Origin: Aphrocallistes beatrix
Lineage: Eukaryota; Porifera; Hexactinellida; Sceptrulophora; Aphrocallistidae
Length of the DNA: 64,000 nt
NCBI GenBank assembly: GCA_963281255.1
Contig: OY725499.1
Coordinates: forward strand, 1,302,001-1,366,000
Direction: 5' to 3'
Positions 1 through 11,107 of this stretch are shown here, piece after piece. Positions within the stretch are counted from its first letter, which is position 1. The number at the start of each line of letters is the position of its first letter. The position numbers and the translations under genes are program-made. The notes under the pieces are model-generated. The model had not been told where the DNA came from. It worked only from the letters and a program-made list of their open reading frames with translations, and searched no databases.

Positions 1-429
1 CATGTTCAACTTCGAAAAATAATTGTTAACTTTATTGCAAGTGAAGGAACGACGACATTTGGATGGTATTTTCGCCAAAAAGGTGTAACTCCATGCGCAT
101 GCTTTCTAGATGAAAACCTGGTGTTTCTTGATTGGACTTGGGGCAGTGATGTGGAAATTATGGCTGCTTCTGCTATTCTCGATGCAGATATCTACGTCGC
201 TAATAACGACTATCGAAAACCCGGATCCTTAATTCGTGAGGTTCGTTGGAGCTTATTAAGAGCTTGTACCAATCCCAAGACTAGTATCTATATAACCAAC
301 TACGGCAGCCAATATGAACCTGTTGTCTCGTTGCTGAACAGTCCGATCGCTACTTATGGCATAAAATCATATGAAGTCCTCAACAGAATTCTCAGTATCA
401 CTCACTTCACTACCAACATATCCATCTAA
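1..429 (+). CDS. OTU-like cysteine protease fragment (partial, cut by window start)
   Basis: The frame is open from base 1 to the stop at 427-429, so the start lies outside the window. The translation has the layout of the second half of an OTU deubiquitinase domain: an R-K-I-I-V helix, then TWGSDVEIMAASAIL (family pattern GTWGxxxELxAAA), then IYITN and YEPVVSL near the end. In active OTU enzymes the last motif carries the catalytic His before the Tyr; here the residue is Gln (SQYEPV). The catalytic Cys would lie upstream of the window. OTU domains remove ubiquitin from proteins and are also carried by transposons such as some Helitrons and retroelements. Because the next 60 kb is almost all transposon and the His is lost, I think this is a transposon-borne or decayed copy. 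The domain call is fairly secure; activity is unlikely. Confidence 0.55.
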   Translation, partial: HVQLRKIIVNFIASEGTTTFGWYFRQKGVTPCACFLDENLVFLDWTWGSDVEIMAASAILDADIYVANNDYRKPGSLIREVRWSLLRACTNPKTSIYITNYGSQYEPVVSLLNSPIATYGIKSYEVLNRILSITHFTTNISI

Positions 430-652
430 GTGTATTGCGTGAAAGGCAACGTAACTGAAGAGTCCAAGCCGGGACGAAGCACAAATAGATGAAGTTTTTT
501 TATATATTATACGCTTGTCCTCGGCAGTAGTTAAGGGCTCGGTAAAATAAATACTCAGCTACCACGAAAGCTGAAACGTACATTATTTTCTTAAGGAATA
601 GTCCTCGTCTGTATAGTCTATTTTGCTGAAAATTGCTAGTTGGCATTTAATA

Positions 653-1209
653 CAGGGTTACCATACGTCCTTTTTTAGAAAGGACAGTCCTTCTTTTTTG
701 CTACCTGTCCTTTTTAAAATATGCTGTCCTTTTTGTCCTTTTTTTTCGCTTTTTGTCCTTATTGTCCTTTTTTTCACTTTTTGTCCTTTTTGTTCTTATA
801 AACTCATTCTTGTCCTTTTACGTTTTACTTGTAGATTATATACTAGAATGGCTATCATAAATGATTTAGCATATTTTGGAAATCGAAACCCTAGGTGAGA
901 ATTTACATTTATGTCCGCAGCTTCACAAAAAATTCAAACCGATATCTCTTAAACTCAGGTTTGTACACCACATACGGCCGGACACCAGCACTCATTTTAG
1001 AACTGTGCTACTATAACATTATATTGGATCAGAGATCCAATATAATGATATACTTAGAAGCACACTAAAAACATTCAAAACAATTCCTTGGGGTGCTAGC
1101 ACCCAGACAGCCATTATTGTCGTTCGATACGCTCTCTCTTTACATCGTTTTTCTAAATCTTCGATCTATCCCTGAGTGTCCTTTTTTTATGAATGAGATG
1201 GCAACCCTG
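653..1209. mobile_element. hAT-type MITE with perfect 8-bp target duplication
   Basis: The ends read CAGGGTTACCAT and, inverted, CAGGGTTGCCAT, and the 8-bp direct repeat ATTTAATA flanks both sides (645-652 and 1210-1217). CAGGG ends plus an 8-bp duplication are the hallmark of the hAT superfamily. The interior is dominated by a degenerate TGTCCTTTTT repeat between 670 and 820 and has no coding sequence. Confidence 0.85.
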
Positions 1210-1782
1210 ATTTAATATGATTATTTGATGTTACGTGAACTAAATCAACAAATAAGATCGTTTAATTAGCAAAGAGAACACTATTTTTATTAGGGCAGTG
1301 TATATATATATATATATATATGCTTATTGGTACACATAGTATAACGGTACTAAATCATCCATAGTTACTTAATTCTAGGATCTCAAGATATCACGCAACA
1401 GTACTTATGGTAGCCCATGAAACTAACTACAGTCTGTTACATAATTATTCGGAATTCTAGCTTATAATGGATTTGACCATATTAGGAAATTTTGATCTCT
1501 TATACTCTAACATATTGCTTTTTTTAGTACTGTATAACAAAGTATTTACAAAATTAAGATTGAACTCGGAACTCTGTCATCCCTCAAAAAATTTATTGCT
1601 CTATATGAGAATATAGTGACGTCATTTCCGGTATTACTGCATTAATTTAGCTTTTCTCATCTATATTCTACAATTTATCTATCTTAAATCACTTTGAATT
1701 GACCCAACTCCTGAAGAGAGAGACTATTAAAACATTGCTAGAACCCAATTGGCATGCACCAATAGAAATTTCTCAAATTGTA

Positions 1783-2548
1783 CTTAGGGCATTCAAAAAG
1801 TTCTCATCCCAAATCTGTATCTCAAATGATAGTGAAAATAGGATATTTTCTATTTGTCTATTGTATTCCTTAGGGGATCAGCTTCCAATTTGTATATTGG
1901 TTTATTTTACAAGGACAATTGTTGTGGTTCCTACATTATATTTTTGTACATCGGTTTAAGGTAGTCCCTTTGAACGTGATTTTTCGGGTTCCCTTTGATA
2001 TATTTCAGTTCTGAGCAAATTTAGATTAAAACTGATCCCTCCATCGAATTCTACGCATCAACTAACATATAGATTGAATTTTCTGAAGTATTATAGTTTG
2101 AGGCTGAGGGAATACTATGTTTTGAAGTGGTTTACTACCATTTTTGTCCCACTTTTTGAGTGGCGAAAATTGACAAAAAATCCACTAAAAGTAGCATGAT
2201 ATTTTTTCAACACGAGCAATACTATTGAACACCTCCCGTTTACTTTTTCACATTGGTTCTTAATTATTTAACCTTTTAATGACCTTATTCTACGATTTTC
2301 ACAACTTTTATTCTCCAAATTTAGTTTTAAGCCATTTTCAATGGGGAGATTCCAACTTTTCGACACTACCCTAAACCGATGCACAAAAAATCTAATGTAG
2401 GAACCACAATAATTGTCCTTTTAAAATAAACCAATATATAAATTGGAAGCTGATCCCCTAAGGAATACAATGGACAAATCGGAAATATCCTATTTTCACT
2501 ATCATTTGAGATACAGATATGAGATGAGAACTTTTTGAATGCCCTAAG
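1783..2548. mobile_element. Mariner-type MITE with long inverted repeats
   Basis: The ends CTTAGGGCATTCAAAAAGTT are inverted copies of each other and flanked by TA. The inverted repeats extend inward about 170 bp (for example the segment with ATCAGCTTCCAATTTGTAT). The terminal sequence resembles that of the coding mariner at 5544-6876. No open frame is retained. A related palindromic element lies at 22464-23174. Confidence 0.75.
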
Positions 2549-2589
2549 TAGATGTAAGCTTGTCTACAATTTATTATGTTAGGTCAAGA

Positions 2590-3420
2590 ATTGCGAAAGG
2601 AATCGATATCTCACATTAAAAAGATGTTGGAAGGCCAAGTTCTCTAAGGAATGGAATTAAACACTCGATTAGCCAACAGATAAGGCAGAAACCGTATTTG
2701 TCGTTAAGAACATTAGCCAGTAGAGGTCCAATACAGTATATTGCTAGACAGTACGCCGGGCCTTGATAGATCTGAGTTATTCTAAGAGACACCCGACAAA
2801 GAGGCCAATGCTTAGCGATAACAATCGTTTGTATCGTATATAATGGGCGAAGAAATTCAAATACTCCAAGATATAATGGGCTAAGACAGTCTTTGCTGAT
2901 GGGATGTCGGTATAGCTCTCCAGGGTACAAATTAAAATGTGGACAAAATCAGATTGAGAAAGATGTGTCCCCTTGACTAAACATACACCAATGATTAACG
3001 TATAGGCGGCATTCTCTTCATTGGGGACTTCTCTCTTTGTATTTTCAATCAAAAATGGATAGTACCTTATTTCTAGACATCCTTCAAGGTCATCTACTGC
3101 CCAGGCTTACGTTTTCCCTGAAAACTACTGGCAACTCGTAATAGATAACGAGCCTATAATACCGCTATAAAGGTCAAGCATTGGCTGAGCTCAAAAGTGC
3201 CCAAAGTACTTCCGTGGCCTTCAAAAACCCTGATCTCAATCCTATTTATACCTATTTGGTTGGTTAAAGCAGGAATTGCTTTAGCCAACCAAAAAAGTTA
3301 AAAGGTTCACAATTGCAGAGCTAAAGAACATGTTGGAGGCCACCTGGAGGAGGCTAGATTCTGATTTTCTTAAGCCATACTGGTCATCAATGGCGCGCAG
3401 ATGTCAAATGGTTAACAACT
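2590..3420 (+). pseudogene. Tc1-like transposase remnant
   Basis: Read across several frames on the plus strand, the end of this stretch gives NPDLNPIY, close to the SPDLNPIE motif around the last catalytic residue of Tc1 transposases. It is followed by IAELKNMLEATWRRLDSDFL and SSMARRCQMV, which match the usual Tc1 C-terminal helix and SMxxR motif. Stops and frameshifts occur throughout, so no protein is possible. It lies inside the Tc1-like inverted ends at 1430 and 3551, which supports the call. The upstream catalytic region is too decayed to read. Confidence 0.5.
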
Positions 3421-3657
3421 CAAATGTATTTTCTATATAATATTGAATTTTAGCAATGTAGATAATATCTATTAACTTAGAATGTTGACCATGAATAATA
3501 TTGTAAGAAAATTTTGTCAAATATAATTCCGAATAATTATGTAACAGACTGTAATATATGAGCTGCCTTGAATCATTAACTTCGCAAAATAGAGCATAGA
3601 GATGTATTACCATTATATATATAAATATGGTGACAAAGCGCCATATCTGTCCATGGG

Positions 3658-4032
3658 TGGTACAACATTCCAGCTTTGCTATGGAAACGCATTTGGTCAG
3701 TTGAGATCATATCTTGAAAACCGCAATAACTAGGCATTCAATTTTATCCTATTTGATAGTCAAAAGACTACTTCCGATTAAGCGACAATATTTTCTTATG
3801 TCCAGAATAAATGTCAAATGAGTTATTATATAATTTATCATACTGGTCACATTTGGTCATTTGTTCTAATAACTCGCAACCATAGAAATTAGGCGTAATT
3901 TTTATTCTCATCTAATAGAATGTAGTCGATTGGATATCAAATAGGATCAAATATGAATGTTTAGTCAATTCGGTTTTCAAGATATGACCCCAACTAATTA
4001 AATGCGTTTCTATAGCAACGCTAGAATGTATC
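3658..4032. repeat. Palindromic MITE
   Basis: The left arm (ATTCCAGCTTTGCTATGGAA) is matched in inverted orientation by the right arm ending at about 4032 (TATAGCAACGCTAGAATGT). A diverged relative of the left arm is at 44835-44930. No coding sequence. Confidence 0.6.
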
Positions 4033-4271
4033 AATATCTTATGAAATAACAATCAAACTATTTCGCAGCTTCTTATACTATTAAAAACACTGCCCTTAAA
4101 CAGGGTTCTCCACAGGATTTTTGGAAGGCATATGACGTAGCCAGATTTTCTGACGGGGAGGGAGACAGCATCTAGTTGGACGTAATGTTGATTCCGTTAT
4201 ATTTTAAAATAGTTCGAGAGTATTTAGTGCAGTGAATTGTGTCTACTGTTTAGAGTGTGTCAGAATAAATA

Positions 4272-4427
4272 CAGTCGAGTCCGCTTAATAGGGTCACAGA
4301 AAACTCTATTAACTTAAAATATTTTGTATTAGCTTCTATGTATGAGAGCTATTTCGGTGTTGCCAAAAGTGGCCCGACTAAGCGGTTGACCCGATTAAAC
4401 AGTGACCTTATTAAGCGGAGTTGACTG
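4272..4427. mobile_element. Pogo-like MITE (CAGT...CGCTTAATAGGGTCA family)
   Basis: Ends CAGTCGAGTCCGCTTAATA and inverted CAGTCAACTCCGCTTAATA, with TA on both sides. The 156-bp interior is non-coding. It is an unoccupied relative of the larger element at 28053-29797 and shows where that one was invaded. Confidence 0.8.
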
Positions 4428-4827
4428 TATTACAGAATTGTAAATTTAACAAGTAAAATATTATAATTCTTGAAACCGCTGTGACCCCTCTAGTGCCGCC
4501 TTTGTGGACTTCAATGCTATTGCAACAATTTATCTAATGATAGGTCATTGGTATTTGTTATATTAGACATATACTACAATGGTGAAAACTCGTGATATGT
4601 GCTATAGGGTAGCAAATGCCGAAAATACTTAATTTTGAAGGAGAGTAATTAAGTTAAAAGCTTATAAAGAGGGTAATTCGAATATGGAAAATTCGAATTT
4701 GAAGTCAAATTATACGTATATCTTACCAATTAAATACCTTGACTCGCTAAATAAATCAGTATTATAACTATTTGCATGGGAAATTATGGGATGTACAAAT
4801 ACTTTTATTCGTGTAGTGTATATATAT

Positions 4828-5299
4828 ATATATATATGCGGGCAAAAGTATTTCAACACTTGATTCTTTCCCATACAAATAATACTAAATTGGATTGTAA
4901 GGACAATACGTTCAAATTAAAAGAGATACAATCTGATTTCAGATTCGAAATCTACACATTCGAAATAGTCATAGTTGAACAAAACTAATAAATTACTCAA
5001 CTCAATGAACAATCTTATCAGGCTGAGCAACCATAGGTAATTCATCGCCATCATGTATAGTGGTCAAAATGGTTGTATGTGGCATAAGGTGGCACTGATT
5101 GATATTACAAAAAGTTAGGAATTAATTATTAATTAGAAAAATTAACCTATAACTAATTTGAATGCGTAAAATTCTAATCTGGAATCAGATTAGCTGTATC
5201 CCATACCATTTAGAAATAACTATCTTCATGAATAGACCCATTTGAGAATTATTCGCATGGGAAAGAATCAAGTGTTGAAATACTTTTGTCCGCTTAGTG
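4828..5299. mobile_element. Tc1-like MITE
   Basis: Inverted ends around GGGCAAAAGTATTTCAACAC (left, 4839) and the inverted copy ending CTTAGTG at 5299. The left tip has merged into a TA microsatellite. It abuts the next MITE (start 5302) through one shared TA. Non-coding. Confidence 0.65.
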
Positions 5300-5543
5300 T
5301 ACACTACCGGACAAAAGTATTATACCACCACTAAGAAACTCCACACAAATAATATTAAAGTGGATCTATTCATAAATGAAAAGGTACTCAAATAGTAACA
5401 AATATTCTGTTTTTGATTTTAGAATCGTAAATTACACATTATAATTACTCATAATTGATTGCCTCAACTTAATTACTAACTCCCAATTCAATAAATATCA
5501 ACATTTGATACTTTATGCTATTTGTCCCAAGTCACAGCCATTA

Positions 5544-6876
5544 CTAGGGCATTCAAAAAGTCTTACGGGTCATACCATAAAATAATAAATAAATGTCATG
5601 GAATATGTTTCAATGTATTATTTATTCGAAATACCCCACTCCTAATTCTACACAGCGTTTCAATCTTTCCACCTACTTTATGAATGCATTTCTGTACTCT
5701 TCTTCGGGGATGGATTTGAAGCAGTGGTACAGGGCCGACCCGAGGGTTTGTTTCGGCTCAAGTTCCCTGCCTGAAGGTAGATTTTGAGCTTGGGGAATAG
5801 CCAAAAATAACAGGGAGCTAGGTCTGGTGAGTAGGGTGGGTGGGGAAGTAAATCTAACCCCTCTGATTCCAAGAAATTTTTAGTGAGCTTGGCTGTATGG
5901 GAGCTAGCATTATCTATCAATAATTTTATTCCCCTCGTTTTAGCCTTGGCTCGGAGCTCTTCCGCGTTTTTGATTAGGTTTGGAAGTACTTTCTCTGTAA
6001 AAAACGTTGCGCTTACTGTTTTACCACTTTCAGAAGGTATTTGCAAGACTATTCCACTACTATTGAAGAAAATCGGGTACTGACCTTCGGTTTTCTGAAG
6101 TCGGGCCTAGGAATTTGGGCCGGTATTTCGTCCCCTCTCACCCATGATCGCATTTTATACTTGCTGTAAGGGGTTGAATAATAGACCCAAGTCTCATCCC
6201 CGGTTATAACTTCAGCTAGGCGTCTAGGATCACAACCGTCATAGGTTTCCAGGAGTTTCTTGGCAGTCTTGACACGTGCGAGCTTTTGTTGATCGCCGAG
6301 GTTATGTGGGACCCACTTACCGCAAATGGATCGGAAACCAAGCTGAGTAGTCAGAATGTAATGAATGGCCCCCGATGAAATCTCCATACTCTGCTCTAAC
6401 TGCTCGATTGTTATACACTTATCTTCCCTGACTTTGCTCTCGATTAGAGCAAAATTCTCTGGGGTGCTGACGGACACCGGTCTCCCAGATCGAGGTAGAT
6501 CTGACACGTCTGTATTTCCAGACTGAAATCGTGCAGCCCATTGCTCAACCGTTGATCTGGAAGGGCAGTCCATGCACAATACCTCCTGCAACTCATTATA
6601 GATGAGTACCGGCTGGATGCGGAGTTTTGTGCGAAACTCAATGTAAGCTCTCCATTTCAGATTAAAATTGTCATCCTTGGAAGCCATAATTTTACCAGTA
6701 TGTTGAAATGATGTGTGAATAAATTGATCAGAAATTTGTAATTTTCATTCAATCAAGCTAAGATTTTCAGTAAATCAAGCTAAGATATAAGGTTGTGTTA
6801 TAGATGAAAACTGATTAGTTTACTATTATAGTCTGCGAAATATACCATGACCCGCAAGACTTATTGAACGCCCTAG
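5544..6876 (-). mobile_element. Mariner element, 1.33 kb
   Basis: The inverted ends begin CTAGGGCATTCAAAAAGTCT on the left and CTAGGGCGTTCAATAAGTCT on the right. Both sides carry TA, and the empty site CAGCCATTATATATGATGG survives in the sister MITE at about 10452. Length is typical of mariner. It carries the broken transposase described next. Confidence 0.9.
5678..6687 (-). pseudogene. Mariner transposase, frameshifted, third catalytic Asp lost
   Basis: Mariner transposases cut DNA at the element's inverted ends and join it at TA sites. The start is the ATG at 6687 (MASKDDNFNL). The N-terminal part has the two helix-turn-helix units (EVLCMDCPSRSTVEQWAARF; CITIEQLEQSMEISSGAIHY). The catalytic part has GDETWVYY (first Asp) and LLIDNASSH (second Asp). 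In SPDLAPCYFWLF the third Asp expected after PC is Tyr, at exactly the DD34D distance; the codon is TAT, one change from GAT. A one-base frameshift near 6085 separates residues 1-205 from the rest, so the copy is dead in two ways. Family assignment is firm. Confidence 0.9.
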
Positions 6877-6914
6877 TATATATGATGGCGACTAGTGACA
6901 CAAAGTAGCAGAGG

Positions 6915-7346
6915 CAGGGGTGTAGTGTATGGGGAGCAGCGCTCCCTTACTACAAATTTAAGGGGGATCAGCGCTCCCTCACTTTAACTTGACGATTGTT
7001 ATTACCTATAGAATCGTTTGGCAAGAATGGATTGCGGAGTCGACTGTTTTATAATGTACTGAAAGCATGCATGCCAACCTCTGTATGCAAAATAACGGGA
7101 CATATGTAGTACTTTTAGCGGGACATTGAGTTATATCGCGAGACATCGTATATTTGTATTATACCTGTAGGCTGAAAAAGCGAGACAATTACACTTTTTG
7201 CAACGTTTTCGCGCGACATACTCGCTAAGCCTCTCTTCATATGTCCGAAAAAGCGAAAACAATTCTTTTGAGGGAGCGCTATAAAAGAATATATTATATT
7301 CTTTTATAAGCGCTCCCCCAAAAGAAATTTGAGCACTACACCCCTG
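6915..7346. mobile_element. hAT-type MITE
   Basis: Ends CAGGGGTGTAGTG on both sides, flanked by AGCAGAGG (6907-6914) and GGCAGAGG (7347-7354), a target duplication with one mismatch. The sister MITE has the unoccupied site at about 10493 (GCGGCAGAAGTTGATA). A near-perfect palindrome of about 60 bp lies at 7263-7318. Non-coding. Confidence 0.85.
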
Positions 7347-7815
7347 GGCAGAGGTTGATAATTTTCAACATAAGAATAAGTAATTGAGTTGAGACTCTCA
7401 ATTATAAGTAATTAGGATGTGTAGATCACGAATTTGAACTAAAAAATAGAATATTTTTCTCCTGTTTGAAGACATGTTCCAATTTAATACTATTTATATG
7501 GAAGTTTTCGTGGTGGTCGAATACTTTTGACCGAGTAGTGTGTATATATATATATAGTACCCGTACAAAAGTATTCGACCACCACATAAACCTCCATACA
7601 AATAGTATTAAAGTGGATCTGTTCATAAAGGAATGTGTACTCAAACTGTTAGAAATACTCTATTTTTTATTTCTAATTCCTAATCTACACATTCTAATTA
7701 CAGTACACCCTCGCTAATCCGAACCTCGCTAGTCCGAACCCTCGCTAATCCGAACACTTCATTCTTACAATCCGAACACCCGAAATATAATCTTATTCAC
7801 CTCTATGCTTTAAAT

Positions 7816-10144
7816 CAGCGGTTCTCAAACATTTCCTCATTGTGTACCCTTAAAGCAGGATTTTATGCGGCTCGTACCCCTTCAAATGGATCACAACCTT
7901 ACTTTATAAATATTATTATTACAATCCCTTTAAGTTGTGGAGAATATACTTGTTTTATTAATATAGAAATATAGCGGATGGATGTGCTTGCATTTTGCGC
8001 ACTAGGTTATCAATTCGTGGTACAGTTTTCGTAAGGGCCAGACGGAGATCATCTTCGACTGCCATCCGCGCTCGAAATTTGTTCTTGATTAGAAAGAGCG
8101 AAGAAAATCCTTGCTCACAGAGATAAGTGCTGGGAAACATTAATAAGGGTTTTACAGCTATTTTTGCCACGTTGGGATACATCACGCTCATTTCGCACCA
8201 AAACTTGTCTGGCATTGGAATCGTTGATTAGTTCAACAAATTCTTCTTGGAGTATGTCAGGTATCGAAGTTACATCCAAGATAAATGGATTTCGAATCAT
8301 TTTCATGTCCGAATCGCTCAGATCTGGGAAGTAATCCTGAAGTCCATTGCGTAATGCGGATAGATGAGCCTTTATTAGAGCACATATACTCTGATCTGTA
8401 GTATCTCCAAGAGCTGCTGACAAGTTTTCAAAGAAATCTAACTTTCCAACGCTTACTTTAGCTTCCCAGAGTTCTAGTTTCATAAGAAATGCCCGAATCC
8501 TGTCCACAAAATCAATTATGATAGTAAACCGTCCTTGGAGTGACTTGTTGAGCAAGTTGATACGCGTGAAAATGTCAGTTAAGTAGACGAGTTTTTTCAG
8601 CCATTCTTTATCTGAGAGTTTATTGAAAAATAATTTTGACTTCTCTTTCCCATCGCGTTCAAAGAATTCAAGCAATTGGTTTTTCAGTGAACTTACTCGA
8701 GAGAGCATGTTCCCGCGTGACAGCCAACGAACTTCAGTATAGAAGAGTAAATTTTCATGGTCACTATCTATTTCTTGGCACAATAGGCGGAACATACGTG
8801 TATTCAAAGCACTGGACTTGATAAAATTGACCATGGTTACAATATCGTCAAGAACAAGTTTTAGATGTGATGGAAGTGTTTTAGATGCAAGAGCATATCG
8901 ATGTATCATACAATGATTGTGTTTCGAGACTGGATTGACTCTCTTTACTCGAGCTCGAAATCCTGAATGAATCCCTAGCATAGCAGGTGCACCATCTGTT
9001 GTGCAAGCAGAAACGTTCTTCCAGGATAGTCCCATCTTTTCGAAATAATCAGAGACCTGCTGAAAGATATCTTCTCCTTTCGTAGATGTCTCCAGGCACT
9101 GACAAAATAGGAACTCTTCCTTAAAGTCCCCATCTTTAATGTACCGTGCAAATACCAGTAGCTGTGCACAACTAGAAACATCAGTTGACTCATCAAGTTG
9201 AATTGAAAAGGTGTTCAAAGGAGCTCCCAGAATCTCAGCAACTATCTGCTGCTCAACGTCATCTGCCATATCTCTAATCCTGCGCTTAATGGTGTCGTTG
9301 GAGAACGGTAGAGAAGCGAGTTTCTTTTCAGCACTATCTCCCAGAACGCAATGCACGATGTCCTTGCAACAGGGGAGTATAAGGTTCTCTGCAATTGTAT
9401 GCGGTTTCTTCGCCTGAGCGATGCGGAAAGCCACCATGTACGATGCACGAACGCCCGCCTGAGTCTGTTGACTGAATTGCCCTCCATGATCGAGACGGAT
9501 TCGCTTTACTCCGACCTCTTTGTGCTTAAAGAAATCGATATCTTTAGTTGCAAGATCAGGGTGGCATCCGCTTAAATGGCGTTTTAGAAAACTTGGTTTC
9601 ATCGAGCTCTCAGATAACACCTTACAACAAACTACACATTATGGTAGTTCCTGCCCCTCTTTAAGTATGAATGTAAATCCGTACTTGATATAATCCTCAT
9701 TATACTTCCGTTTCTTAGCAGATTCCATAATAATTTTGTTAAAGCGTAAATTGTCAAGGTCACAAACGAATACTGGTTCAATCAAGTATTTACGTTTTAT
9801 ACTTTGTAAGAATACTTCTATACACGGGTAGGTGTGATATGCAAATTGACATGGGGTGACACATAGGTATGTAGAGATAATGGAATCCTTAATAGCATAA
9901 CCACAAACAATAGCACAGGTGATAACTAATAATTATAATTATTGAAGAAACCATTGCAACCGATATATTTTAACTAAGTATACTAATATCAATTTACTTT
10001 GTAAGTGCTGGTCTGTTGGGATGCTGGAGTGGGGCGAAATTTATTATAACCGAATTGATATTATTTTGTTAAACATCGGCGTACCCCTATAAAAAGTGTT
10101 GACGTACCCCCAGGTGTACGCGTACCCCAGTTTGAGAACCCCTA
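7816..10144 (-). mobile_element. hAT element with BED-finger transposase, 2.33 kb
   Basis: Inverted ends CAGCGGTTCTCAAAC and TAGGGGTTCTCAAAC, flanked by a perfect 8-bp duplication CTTTAAAT (7808-7815 and 10145-10152). About 500 bp of non-coding sequence follows the transposase start on the right. Small internal-deletion relatives with similar tips occur (38709-38868). Confidence 0.92.
7958..9647 (-). pseudogene. hAT transposase of the ZBED5/FAM200-like type, frameshifted
   Basis: This is a DNA-cutting transposase of the hAT superfamily. The frame upstream of 9620 gives CVVCCKVL...FLKRHLSGCH, a BED-type C2H2 zinc finger, preceded immediately by a TAA stop where Gln would be expected. Then come the family landmarks FSIQLDESTDVSSCAQLLVF (first catalytic Asp region), CTTDGAPAMLG (second Asp), and EVRWLSRGNMLSR (the conserved Trp insertion motif). 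A one-base frameshift near 8220 separates these from the C-terminal dimerisation end, read in another frame as LLMFPSTYLCEQGFSSL (catalytic Glu) and DDLRLAL. All regions of a roughly 600-residue family member are present, but the frameshift and the early stop inactivate it. The family call is firm. Confidence 0.9.
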
Positions 10145-10559
10145 CTTTAAATCAACGTTTATAATATTATATATTTCAATAATATTGAGAAACCTCATTA
10201 AAGAAGCAATCATAACAAAATATTATCCTTAATATTCTAACAACTCAAATTTTTTACAGTTAATACCCCATTGAATTAGTATTATTTCACTAATCAGAAC
10301 AAATTCACTAATCCGAACGATTTTTTCGATCATTGGCACAGAGCAGTTCGGATTAGCGAGGGTGTACTGTACTCGCAATTGAGATCCTCAACTCAATTAC
10401 TAACTCCCAAAATTATAAATATCTACCTTTGATATTTGATGCTACTTGTCCCGTGTCACAGCCATTATATATGATGGCGATTAGTGACACAAAGCGGCAG
10501 AAGTTGATAACTTTCTACATGAGAATTTGTATTTGTATTGAAAGTTTCAAAAATTAGTA

Positions 10560-11107
10560 CAGTACACCCTCGGTTATCCGAACACCTCCGTTTGTTAGCT
10601 CAAAGATTGGTGTTCGGATAAGTGAAATCGTTCGGATAAGCGAAATACGTATTTTACGCTCTTAAATACACATGTACCAACTTAGATGTTATTAAAGAAC
10701 GTATTATGATTTGAATACTACTTACACGTATGTATAGCCAAACAAATTGACAATGCTACGCACAATTTTGGAACATACATTTTTAAGGAATTGATTTATT
10801 AAACATTATTTCAGTTATCCGAACACATCATTTCAGTTATCCGAACACATTATTTCAGTTATCCGAACACATCATTTCAGTTATCCGAACACATATTTCA
10901 GTTATCCGAACACATCACTTCAGTTATCCGAACACATCATTTCAGTTATCCGAACACATTATTTCAGTTATCCGAACACATCATTTCAGTTATCCGAACA
11001 CATTATTTCAGTTATCCGGACACATTATTTTCACAAATTCGATTGAAAAGTAATTGATAAAATGAGTGGTACTCGAACACACTGTTCGGATAATCGAGGG
11101 TCTACTG
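10560..11107. mobile_element. Pogo-like MITE with internal tandem array
   Basis: Ends CAGTACACCCTCGGTTATCC and, inverted, CAGTAGACCCTCGATTATCC, with TA on both sides (10558-10559, 11108-11109). About 225 bp of the interior (10806-11030) is a tandem array of roughly ten 21-25 bp units (TTCAGTTATCCGAACACAT). Non-coding. Confidence 0.88.
10806..11030. repeat. Tandem array of TTCAGTTATCCGAACACAT units
   Basis: About ten copies, alternating between CATCA and CATTA spacers. The core GTTATCCGAACA is the same as the inner part of the host element's inverted end, so the array seems to have grown from terminal sequence. Confidence 0.9.

Larger units (their letters stand above)
1430..3551 (+). mobile_element. 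Tc1-like element, decayed
   Basis: Inverted ends start CAGTCTGTTACATAATTATT and are flanked by TA on both sides (1428-1429 and 3552-3553), as for Tc1/mariner. A mariner-type MITE (1783-2548) is nested inside. The right half carries a broken Tc1-like transposase, described separately. Confidence 0.75.
5302..7540. mobile_element. Tc1-like MITE hosting a mariner and a hAT MITE
   Basis: The left end CACTACCGGACAAAAGTATT and the right end, inverted CACTACTCGGTCAAAAGTATT, share the family ends. Its body is split by the mariner at 5544-6876 and by the hAT MITE at 6915-7346. Removing both gives a sequence collinear with the sister MITE at 7556-11246, including the stretch CAGCCATTATATATGATGGC. Confidence 0.75.
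7701..10369. mobile_element. Pogo-like MITE (CTAATCCGAAC family) hosting a hAT element
   Basis: Ends CAGTACACCCTCGCTAATCC and its inverted copy, with TA at 7699-7700 and 10370-10371. Without the hAT insertion it is about 330 bp. CAGT tips with TA duplications and a CTCG-type inner motif are typical of the pogo/Tigger branch of Tc1/mariner. Non-coding itself. Confidence 0.85.

Noticed and set aside
623-898. 91-codon frame rich in Phe, Cys and Pro
   Set aside because: It is the TGTCCTTTTT repeat of a hAT MITE translated.
10806-11030. CRISPR-like array
   Set aside because: Units are contiguous tandem repeats without unique spacers, inside a pogo-like MITE of an animal genome.
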